This document shows, piece by piece, positions 1 through 5,293 of a stretch of 10,794 nt of DNA; positions within the stretch are counted from its first letter, which is position 1; the number at the start of each line of letters is the position of its first letter. The notes beneath the pieces were generated by a model. It did no database searches and was not told where the DNA came from. It saw nothing but the letters and a program-made list of their open reading frames with translations. The DNA comes from Deltaproteobacteria bacterium (lineage in GTDB: Bacteria > Desulfobacterota > Desulfobacteria > Desulfobacterales > SURF-15). The position numbers and the translations under genes were made by a program. The stretch covers positions 1 to 10,794 of the forward strand of contig JAHEHB010000168.1 in assembly GCA_024644775.1 (NCBI GenBank), in the 5' to 3' direction.

Positions 1-2
1 TT

Positions 3-794
3 GAAGTTGGAGCCGGCACATTTCACCCGGCAACGCTTCTTCATGCGTTGGGGCCGGAACCGTGGAATGTCGCATACGTCCAGCCCTCCAGGCGCCCTAC
101 AGACGGTCGTTATGGGGAAAATCCGAATCGCTTGCAACACTACTATCAATTTCAGGTTATTCTTAAGCCCTCTCCCATGGACGTTCAGAAGACATACCTT
201 CAAAGCCTGCGTTCACTCGGGGTTGACCCTCTTGAACACGATATCCGGTTTGTAGAAGACGACTGGGAGTCTCCCACACTGGGGGCGTCGGGTGTCGGAT
301 GGGAAGTTTGGCTGGATGGTATGGAAATCACCCAGTTTACATACTTTCAGCTTGCCGGCAGCATTGAGCTTCGACCCACATCTGTAGAGATAACATATGG
401 CCTTGAGCGAACCGCTATGTATCTTCAAGAAATAGACAATGTATACGAATTGAAATGGAACGATGATATCACTTACGGGGATGTTCACCATCGGCAGGAG
501 GTGGAACAATCTACTTATAATTTTCAAATGGCGGATGTGGATACCTTGTTTAAACTCTTTGACATGTATGAGAGTGAGGCCAATCGAATCATCGACGCTT
601 TTCTGGTTTTACCTGCCTACGAATACTGTTTGAAGTGCTCGCACACCTTTAATTTATTGGATGCGCGGGGAGCAATCAGTGTAACGGAACGAACCGGGTA
701 TATTACGCGGATTAGAAATCTTTGCAGGTCCTGTGCAGAGACCTATTTAAAACAAAGAGAAGCAATGGGATTTCCGTTAATGACTAAGAAATAG
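3..794 (+). CDS. glyQ: Glycyl-tRNA synthetase alpha subunit, 5'-truncated by window edge
   Basis: GlyQ is the catalytic subunit of the alpha2beta2 class II glycyl-tRNA synthetase. It activates glycine with ATP and charges tRNA-Gly in the cytoplasm. The frame is open to the left edge and starts in the conserved segment [20 protein letters not shown], so roughly 34 N-terminal residues are missing by comparison with E. coli GlyQ. Hallmarks are [20 protein letters not shown], the [17 protein letters not shown] block, [38 protein letters not shown] and [15 protein letters not shown]. The internal ATG at 48 lies inside the conserved core and is not the start. The C-terminal part carries two CxxC pairs (codons at 627 and 636, and at 723 and 732). 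glyS follows after 20 bp, so the two subunits are very probably co-transcribed. Identity is certain; only the start is unseen. Confidence 0.97.
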   Translation, partial: EVGAGTFHPATLLHALGPEPWNVAYVQPSRRPTDGRYGENPNRLQHYYQFQVILKPSPMDVQKTYLQSLRSLGVDPLEHDIRFVEDDWESPTLGASGVGWEVWLDGMEITQFTYFQLAGSIELRPTSVEITYGLERTAMYLQEIDNVYELKWNDDITYGDVHHRQEVEQSTYNFQMADVDTLFKLFDMYESEANRIIDAFLVLPAYEYCLKCSHTFNLLDARGAISVTERTGYITRIRNLCRSCAETYLKQREAMGFPLMTKK

Positions 795-805
795 GGCGTT
801 GGAAT

Positions 806-812
806 GAGGTGA
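806..812 (+). promoter_or_regulatory. Ribosome binding site that fixes the glyS start
   Basis: GAGGTGA matches the anti-Shine-Dalgarno complement (GGAGGTGA). Its GAGG core ends 5 nt before the ATG at 815. This favours ATG 815 over the in-frame GTG at 809, which lies within the site itself and has only a weak GGA in front of it. Confidence 0.7.
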
Positions 813-814
813 GA

Positions 815-2905
815 ATGGCAGACCTAATACTGGAGATTGGAACGGAAGAGTTGCCAGCAGGTTACATCGAGCCTGCCCTAAAGGTGTTTGTTACAAACCT
901 GCTGAACAAGCTTAAGGATGCCCGTATCGATTTTGGTGAAGCGAAGACCATGGGCACCCCTCGACGACTGACAGCGGAAGTGAGAAACGTCTCCACGAAG
1001 CAAAGGCCCCTTACTGCAGAAATTGTTGGTCCCCCGAAAAGCGTGGGATTTGACGATAAGTACCGTCCCACGATAGCGGGTAAAAAGTTTGCCGAGCGGA
1101 TCGGCGTAACCGCAAACGCATTAAAAATTAAAGAGACACCAAAAGGTCCGTATGTCTATATAGAGAAAACAGAGAAAGGACGTGCGACAAAATCGATTCT
1201 TAAAACGATTTTACCGGAAGTGATCCATTCGATTCCCTTTCCCAAGACGATGCGATGGGCAGATCTTGAGATTCAATTTGCAAGACCGATTCACTCCATT
1301 CTCGCGTTGCTGGACGCTGCTCTAATTTCCTTTCGATTGGAAAACCTGCACAGTGGGCGTTATACCTTCGGACATCGGTTCATGCATTCAGGCAGGATTC
1401 GAATTACCAACCCTTCCGAATATATTGAAACGTTAAAAGAGGCTTATGTAATTGTCGATGTCGATGACAGAAAACACGCCATAGAAACCGAAATAAAGAC
1501 CGTCGCCGAAAAGATTGGGGGAGCGGTGCTGCCGGATACTGAACTCTTGGAAACAGTGAAGAACCTCGTTGAGTATCCTGCGGTGGTAGCGGGAAGATAT
1601 GATACAGAATTTCTTCATTTACCTCGGGAAATACTAATTACCACCATGCGGGAGCATCAAAAGTATTTTGCTGTCGTTGATGACGGCGGTGACTTGTTGC
1701 CTTGGTTTATCGCCGTAAACAATACCGCAGCCAAAGACCCGGTACTCGTAGCAAAGGGCCATGAGCGAGTGCTCCGGGCACGCCTTGATGATGCTCATTT
1801 TTTTTATGAGGCAGATCTTAAGGCTTCACTCGATGATTGGATAGAGCGGCTCAGAGGCGTCCTATTTCAAGCGAAGCTAGGTTCAATGTATGATAAAGTG
1901 ATGCGGATAGAAAACCTTGTGGTGTTTATGGGGGATTTGCTGGGTGTTGACGCGGACGTGAAAAATAATGCTGCAAGGGCAGCTCGTCTATGTAAGGTCG
2001 ATCTTGTCAGTCAGATGGTTGGGGAGTTTCCAAAGCTACAAGGAATTATGGGGAGAATTTATTCCTCAGTTTCTGGAGAATCCGGGCCCGTATCGGTTGC
2101 CATCGAAGAGCATTACCGGCCTGCTTATTCAGGCGGGGCGCTTCCTGAGACGCTGACCGGTGCAATACTCAGTATCGGTGACAAAATGGATTCTATTTGT
2201 GGGTGTTTTAGCGCTGGACTGCTGCCAACGGGCGCTTCGGATCCGTATGCGCTTCGGCGTCAGGGAATCGGTGTCGTACAGATTATGCTCGATAAGGCTT
2301 TTTCATTTTCTTTAAGGGCCGTGATAGAAGAAAGCCTCAAATTGTTTCAAGAATCCCGTGGCCAAAGAATTGACGGGATTGCCGACAAAGTATATGTGTT
2401 TTTACAAAACAGAATCGCGCAATTGATGGTCGATGAGGGGTTTCCCAAAGACATCATTTCAGCGGCTATGAGTGTATCGGTGGATGATGTGCCGGCTGTC
2501 TGGAACCGAGTACGAGCGCTGACATCGCTCAAAAAAACACCCGAATTTGAACCGCTGGCGATTGCCTTTAAACGCGTTGTCAATATTATCAGACAAGCCA
2601 AACAGACAGCTGCAGATGATATCGACAGGGCGATCGATGAAAGTTTGTTTCAAAATGAATGTGAGTTTGTTTTGTTAAACCAATATAAAGGGGCAGAAAT
2701 AAATGTCAAAAACAATCTGGATAAAGGTTACTTCGACCGAGCATTGCGTGATATCGCATCGCTGCGCCCTTCGATAGACGCTTTTTTCGAAGGGGTTATG
2801 GTTTTAACCGACGATGTGAAACTTCGAAAGAATCGACTGGCTTTGCTTAATCAAATTGCCGGCTTGTTTGAAAACGTTGCTGATTTTTCTAAAATATCAA
2901 CATAA
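815..2905 (+). CDS. glyS: Glycyl-tRNA synthetase beta subunit
   Basis: GlyS is the large tRNA-recognition subunit that works with GlyQ to charge tRNA-Gly. At 696 aa from ATG 815 it is close to the family's usual length (E. coli 689). The N-terminus MADLILEIGTEELPAGY is the family signature. Other conserved blocks are TPRRL and the REHQKYFAV segment near residue 278. The EFPKLQGIMGRIY block near residue 402 and LLPTGASDPYALRRQ near residue 468 are equally typical. The C-terminal portion (roughly 590-690) is where the family has its DALR-type anticodon-binding domain. I see no frameshift or lost block. An in-frame GTG at 809 would add two residues (MR-), but the ribosome binding site favours 815. 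The gene lies 20 bp after glyQ and 14 bp before the next small gene, which suggests one operon. Confidence 0.97.
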   Translation: MADLILEIGTEELPAGYIEPALKVFVTNLLNKLKDARIDFGEAKTMGTPRRLTAEVRNVSTKQRPLTAEIVGPPKSVGFDDKYRPTIAGKKFAERIGVTANALKIKETPKGPYVYIEKTEKGRATKSILKTILPEVIHSIPFPKTMRWADLEIQFARPIHSILALLDAALISFRLENLHSGRYTFGHRFMHSGRIRITNPSEYIETLKEAYVIVDVDDRKHAIETEIKTVAEKIGGAVLPDTELLETVKNLVEYPAVVAGRYDTEFLHLPREILITTMREHQKYFAVVDDGGDLLPWFIAVNNTAAKDPVLVAKGHERVLRARLDDAHFFYEADLKASLDDWIERLRGVLFQAKLGSMYDKVMRIENLVVFMGDLLGVDADVKNNAARAARLCKVDLVSQMVGEFPKLQGIMGRIYSSVSGESGPVSVAIEEHYRPAYSGGALPETLTGAILSIGDKMDSICGCFSAGLLPTGASDPYALRRQGIGVVQIMLDKAFSFSLRAVIEESLKLFQESRGQRIDGIADKVYVFLQNRIAQLMVDEGFPKDIISAAMSVSVDDVPAVWNRVRALTSLKKTPEFEPLAIAFKRVVNIIRQAKQTAADDIDRAIDESLFQNECEFVLLNQYKGAEINVKNNLDKGYFDRALRDIASLRPSIDAFFEGVMVLTDDVKLRKNRLALLNQIAGLFENVADFSKIST

Positions 2906-2909
2906 CATT

Positions 2910-2914
2910 GGAGG
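2910..2914 (+). promoter_or_regulatory. Strong Shine-Dalgarno for the small gene after glyS
   Basis: GGAGG begins 5 nt after the glyS stop and ends 5 nt before the ATG at 2920. This is ideal spacing. It argues that the small open frame is a real gene starting at ATG 2920 rather than at the in-frame TTG at 2908. Confidence 0.75.
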
Positions 2915-2919
2915 AAGAT

Positions 2920-3171
2920 ATGCCGTTTGATCCTGACAAAGATAAGATCTTAAAAAAATGGAAGTGCGAAGAGACCGGTCTTGTGGTTTCTATCAATCAA
3001 TATGACAAAGGAGAGCCAAAACTGCAAATTGGCCCCAGAGTCATTACAAAAAAGGACGGCGGAGAGGCTCAGAGAAAAGCGGGGCGTCTCACCATAGAAG
3101 ATCTGATGTGGTTTTACGATATTGTCGATGACGTAAAGGAAGAACTCTCAAAACTCGCCCGACCGGAATAG
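2920..3171 (+). CDS. Small protein of uncertain family, PC4/YdbC-like pattern
   Basis: This 83-aa hydrophilic protein has no signal peptide or membrane segment. The reading frame is supported by an ideal GGAGG site and by its position 14 bp after glyS. The N-terminal third is charged (DPDKDKILKKWKCEE). The middle has a strand-like segment VVSINQYDKGEPKLQIGPR. The end is GRLTIEDLMWFYDIVDDVKEEL, which looks like one long helix. That order (beta segment with an 'x-Y-x-KGE-x-K' pattern, a basic linker, then 'G-x-L-T-x-E-x-L/W' into a helix) resembles the single-stranded-DNA-binding PC4/Sub1 fold and its bacterial YdbC-like relatives. The match is by pattern only and I could not test it. If correct, the protein would bind nucleic acid as a dimer. 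Otherwise it is a conserved hypothetical co-transcribed with glyQS. Confidence 0.75.
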   Translation: MPFDPDKDKILKKWKCEETGLVVSINQYDKGEPKLQIGPRVITKKDGGEAQRKAGRLTIEDLMWFYDIVDDVKEELSKLARPE

Positions 3172-3190
3172 CGATCGGCAGGGTTATTTG
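3172..3190. other. Short gap after the small gene, no terminator seen
   Basis: Nothing recognisable lies here. The only hairpin nearby is CCGGCC/GGCCGG (3229-3234 with 3243-3248), which has an A-rich loop and no T tract after it, so no convincing intrinsic terminator closes the glyQS operon. Confidence 0.4.
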
Positions 3191-3535
3191 AGGTGTCAGG
3201 TTTCGGGTGTCAGGTGTCAGCCCAGCCGCCGGCCAAAAAAACGGCCGGTCTGATCGAAAAAGAAACCAATGAACATCGAACATTGAACGTCGAACATCGA
3301 ATACTGTATTCTGTCAATTTAGAAAAATGCCAAACAAAGCGAATCCACCCTTCGAAATTTTGCGGTTCGCTTGTTATAAAGATAGACAAAGCGTAGCGTC
3401 ATCAATATTCGGCGTTCGATGTTGGATGTTCGACGTTCAATCTGTTTACTGTTCCGGCCAGGCGGAATCTCATACGAAGTTTCATATAAGGTGTCAGCAA
3501 ACCCCGAAACCTGAAACCTGAACACTGAAACCAAT
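3191..3535. repeat. Nested inverted array of heptamer repeats with central hairpin
   Basis: This intergenic element is built from 7-bp units arranged as a large imperfect palindrome. Outer left: GGTGTCA, GGTTTCG, GGTGTCA, GGTGTCA (3192-3219). Inner left: GAACATC, GAACATT, GAACGTC, GAACATC, GAATACT (3271-3305). Inner right, as reverse complements: AATATTC, GGCGTTC, GATGTTG, GATGTTC, GACGTTC (3404-3438). Outer right: CCGAAAC, CTGAAAC, CTGAACA, CTGAAAC (3504-3531). ATTGAACGTCGAACATC at 3282-3298 is the exact reverse complement of 3425-3441. The centre holds an imperfect hairpin (3334-3346 with 3364-3374) around TTCGAA, and ACAAAGCG occurs at 3334 and 3386. GAAACCAAT is repeated directly at 3262-3270 and 3527-3535. 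Open frames across it encode 7-residue periodic peptides (SNIERR-like) and are by-products of the period. The role is unknown: it could be a non-autonomous mobile or recombination-prone repeat. Confidence 0.8.
3334..3374. repeat. Core hairpin at the centre of the heptamer element
   Basis: ACAA-A-GCGAA-T-CC (3334-3346) can pair with GGTTCGCTTGT (3364-3374), leaving one bulged A and one bulged T. The loop contains the palindrome TTCGAA (3351-3356). The hairpin sits almost exactly at the midpoint of the surrounding inverted heptamer arrays, so it belongs to the same element. Confidence 0.55.
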
Positions 3536-3632
3536 AACCGCCTTATGTCTTACTTGCACCAAGCGCGTAAGCCACCGTCTTTTGGTGGTCGGAGGCTTCA
3601 CTAACCGACTGTTTATCATTGGTCATTTTTCG
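3536..3632 (+). other. Leader before the nucleoside phosphorylase-like gene
   Basis: This stretch separates the repeat element from the next gene. It contains a small hairpin, CCACC (3572-3576) with GGTGG (3584-3588), loop GTCTTTT, flanked by AAG and CTT. No clear -35/-10 pair and no known riboswitch was recognised. A TTG-initiated in-frame extension of the downstream gene would begin at 3582 inside this hairpin, which makes that start unlikely. Confidence 0.35.
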
Positions 3633-4403
3633 ATGAACGCAATAGACAATACACGACGAAAATCAGACGGTGTCCGCGACGATGCCATCATCAATCCAAC
3701 AGACGGCAATGGGGGGGTGAACTTGGGGCGGGTTGCGGTGATGGTGAGCAGTCAAAATGACCTTCGAATGTTTTGTGCCCGGCTGCAAATCGCCGAAAAT
3801 AATTTTTCCCGCCTATTTAACAGTAAACTCTATATTCACAACTCATTTACCCGACGGTATTCTTTAGCCGGACCTGTTATCGGTGCACCTTATGCTGTGA
3901 TGGTTTTGGAAAAACTCATTGCTCGCGGGGCGAAGAAAATACTATTTGTCGGTTGGTGTGGCGCCCTATCACCGGGTGTTCAGATCGGAGAGATTATCGT
4001 TCCGACAGGTTCCTTTATTGATGAAGGGACCTCTAGACATTACGAGGCGACTGGAAATAAATTGGCGGAACCCTCACAGCAGATGCTGGGTGGGATCACG
4101 CGAATTCTAAAAGACCACAGATTGCCGTTTCATGAAGGCACTGTTTGGACCACTGACGCTGTATACAGGGAAACACCGGAAAAAATCCGTGCGTTTCAAC
4201 GCCAAAATGTATTGGCCGTGGAAATGGAATTATCTGCCTTATTCACTGTCGGACGATTTCGAAAAGTAGATGTGGCCGGCATTCTTGTGATTTCGGACGA
4301 TCTTTCGTCAGGGATATGGAAACCCGGTTTTAAAGAACATCGATTCAAAAAAACACGAAAACAAGTTTGTGAGGCCATCGTAACACTTTTTAGGAGCGCA
4401 TGA
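3633..4403 (+). CDS. Nucleoside phosphorylase-superfamily protein
   Basis: This 256-aa enzyme belongs to the PNP/uridine phosphorylase (PNP_UDP_1) superfamily, which cleaves the glycosidic bond of nucleosides. Visible features are the glycine-rich strand GWCGALSPGVQIGE (107-120), then VPTGSFIDEGTS, WTTDAVYRE (172-180), the ribose-binding VEMELSALF (196-204) and ISDD (220-223). The Asp after Ser matches the position of the purine-selective Asp of DeoD and MTA/SAH nucleosidase, so a purine substrate is plausible. The Arg that normally precedes VGxCG and contacts phosphate is Phe105 here. The N-terminal GDPxR phosphate loop is not visible either; the equivalent stretch reads SSQNDLR. A hydrolase or unusual specificity is therefore possible. 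The start is uncertain: ATG 3633 keeps the DAIINPTDG segment, and ATG 3741 or TTG 3582 are alternatives. No good ribosome binding site precedes 3633. It ends 3 bp before the acylphosphatase gene. Confidence 0.85.
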   Translation: MNAIDNTRRKSDGVRDDAIINPTDGNGGVNLGRVAVMVSSQNDLRMFCARLQIAENNFSRLFNSKLYIHNSFTRRYSLAGPVIGAPYAVMVLEKLIARGAKKILFVGWCGALSPGVQIGEIIVPTGSFIDEGTSRHYEATGNKLAEPSQQMLGGITRILKDHRLPFHEGTVWTTDAVYRETPEKIRAFQRQNVLAVEMELSALFTVGRFRKVDVAGILVISDDLSSGIWKPGFKEHRFKKTRKQVCEAIVTLFRSA

Positions 4404-4406
4404 ATC

Positions 4407-4691
4407 ATGGAAGAATACGTTCGAGCGCATGTCGTTATCCACGGAAGGGTCCAGGGAGTATTTTTTCGGATGGAAACGGCGCGGGTGGCAAAGAAATTCG
4501 GGGTGTCTGGGTGGGTAAGAAACCGTTCCGACGGTTCGGTGGAAGCAATATTTGAGGGGGATCGCGCGCGCGTGGATCAGATACTTAAATGGTGTGAAAA
4601 AGGTCCGCCGCTTTCAGATGTAAAACATCTCGATGTGAAATGGGAAACAGCTACCCGAGAATATAAGGGCTTTGAAATAGCGCACTACTAA
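4407..4691 (+). CDS. acyP: Acylphosphatase
   Basis: This 94-aa cytoplasmic enzyme hydrolyses acyl phosphates such as acetyl phosphate or 1,3-bisphosphoglycerate. The complete family signature is present: GRVQGVFFR (13-21), in which Arg21 is the phosphate-binding catalytic Arg, and GWVRNRSDGSVEA (35-47), in which Asn39 is the catalytic Asn. The C-terminus YKGFEIAHY matches the usual final strand. The length is normal for the family. An AGGAG at 4392-4396 lies 10 nt before the ATG and is inside the end of the upstream gene, only 3 bp away, so co-transcription is likely. The pairing with a nucleoside-cleaving enzyme has no obvious metabolic meaning. Confidence 0.96.
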   Translation: MEEYVRAHVVIHGRVQGVFFRMETARVAKKFGVSGWVRNRSDGSVEAIFEGDRARVDQILKWCEKGPPLSDVKHLDVKWETATREYKGFEIAHY

Positions 4692-4745
4692 TCCGATCAT
4701 TATGATTTATCCGATACGATGATGGTTACTATAATGAACGGATTA
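4689..4745. repeat. Long inverted repeat overlapping the acylphosphatase stop
   Basis: TAATCCGATCATTAT (4689-4703) and ATAATGAACGGATTA (4731-4745) are reverse complements at 14 of 15 positions, separated by 27 nt. The left arm begins in the acyP stop codon. No T tract follows on either strand, so it is not a standard intrinsic terminator. It could protect the 3' end of the mRNA or be a Rho-assisted stop between converging genes. Confidence 0.6.
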
Positions 4746-4762
4746 GTTACTGATTAGTTACT
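4741..4762. repeat. Perfect 11-bp tandem duplication
   Basis: GATTAGTTACT occurs twice back to back (4741-4751 and 4752-4762). The first copy overlaps the right arm of the preceding inverted repeat. The second copy with the next AA contains the odd palindrome TTAGT-T-ACTAA (4754-4764). A further GTTACT lies at 4725-4730. It could be slippage or paired protein-binding sites. Confidence 0.7.
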
Positions 4763-4772
4763 AAGGAGGGGC

Positions 4773-4809
4773 GGGCGGCTTATGTGCCCAACAAACAGAT
4801 AAACCGCCC
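4773..4809. terminator. Hairpin between converging acyP and HU genes, possible bidirectional stop
   Basis: GGGCGGCTTAT (4773-4783) pairs with ATAAACCGCCC (4799-4809) at 10 of 11 positions around a 15-nt loop. It lies 9 bp beyond the HU stop on the minus strand and downstream of acyP on the plus strand. Position and stem fit a transcript end for both genes, but neither strand has a T tract after the stem, so the terminator call is tentative. Confidence 0.4.
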
Positions 4810-4818
4810 TAAAACTGG

Positions 4819-5091
4819 TTAAATAGCGTCTCTGAGCTTTTTACCGGGTCGAAATTTTACGACGTTGGTTGCCTTGATCTTTATCGGCGCCCCAGTTTGC
4901 GGATTGCGACCTTTCCGAGCTTTACGACGGGCTTTTGAAAACGTACCGAAGCCGACCAGCGTGACCTTGCCATCTTTCTTTTTCAGTGATTTGGTGACAC
5001 CTTCCATGAAAGAGCCCAGCGCTGTCGTTGCCGCAACTTTGGAAATGCCCGCATCATTCGCCATCTTTTCCACCAATTCCGCCTTCGTCAT
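4819..5091 (-). CDS. hup: HU family DNA-binding protein
   Basis: HU is a small dimeric nucleoid protein that bends and compacts DNA with little sequence preference. The 90-aa length is standard. MTKAELVEKMANDAGISK forms the N-terminal helix pair, GFGTF (47-51) is the conserved turn, and GRNPQTG (61-67) is the tip of the beta arm in which the Pro intercalates into the minor groove. The C-terminus VVKFRPGKKLRDAI is typical. The start is secure: GGGGGTGA (5098-5105 on the minus strand) lies a few bases before the ATG. The gene stands alone behind its own promoter, as expected for an abundant protein. IHF is less likely because there is no clear IHF-specific pattern. Confidence 0.96.
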   Translation of the reverse strand: MTKAELVEKMANDAGISKVAATTALGSFMEGVTKSLKKKDGKVTLVGFGTFSKARRKARKGRNPQTGAPIKIKATNVVKFRPGKKLRDAI

Positions 5092-5146
5092 ACTGTTTCA
5101 CCCCCTTTGTCTGGATTAGTGTCCTTAAACGGACGATTTTAGGTGC

Positions 5147-5175
5147 TTCATACAGCATGCTTTTTATAATGTCAA
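5147..5175 (-). promoter_or_regulatory. Sigma70-type promoter of the HU gene
   Basis: On the minus strand TTGACA (5170-5175) is followed after exactly 17 bp by TATGAA (5147-5152), which lies 55 bp upstream of the HU start codon. The -35 box is the perfect consensus and the -10 matches 4 of 6. An A/T-rich stretch lies immediately upstream (around 5176-5220), as in strong promoters with an UP-like element. Confidence 0.65.
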
Positions 5176-5211
5176 GTAAAATGAACACTTACAGGAAATT
5201 TTTTTCACAAT

Positions 5212-5232
5212 ATTGATACAATTGCTATCAAT
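5212..5232. promoter_or_regulatory. Palindrome upstream of the HU promoter, possible operator
   Basis: ATTGATA (5212-5218) and TATCAAT (5226-5232) form perfect 7-bp arms around CAATTGC. The site lies about 37 bp upstream of the HU -35 box and between ftsY and HU. The size and symmetry suit a dimeric regulator. No T tract follows, so it does not look like an ftsY terminator. The binding protein is unknown. Confidence 0.35.
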
Positions 5233-5293
5233 GTAACAAATGCGATAAATATCGAGTGTTGACCGGTCTGAGAGGCTGCGCGTTGTCGACTGT

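Noticed and set aside
1..255. 84-codon plus-strand open frame at the left edge
   Set aside because: It overlaps the glyQ frame, which matches conserved GlyQ residues throughout.
3229..3248. CCGGCC-AAAAAAAC-GGCCGG hairpin as terminator of the glyQS operon
   Set aside because: The stem is only 6 bp and the A-run is in the loop. No T tract follows on the plus strand, and on the minus strand the T's are also in the loop.
3319..3534. Minus-strand open frame of 71 codons, and plus-strand frames at 3193-3396 and 3327-3521, across the intergenic repeat
   Set aside because: They read through period-7 repeats and give 7-residue periodic peptides. They have no ribosome binding site and no domain; they are by-products of the repeat.
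3191..3535. CRISPR array
   Set aside because: Units are 7 bp, contiguous and inverted about a centre, without spacers of constant length; no cas genes are nearby.
3569..3598. Riboswitch or tRNA-like structure in the leader of the nucleoside phosphorylase-like gene
   Set aside because: Only a 5-bp stem with small flanking pairing is visible; no known riboswitch core or tRNA arms could be matched.
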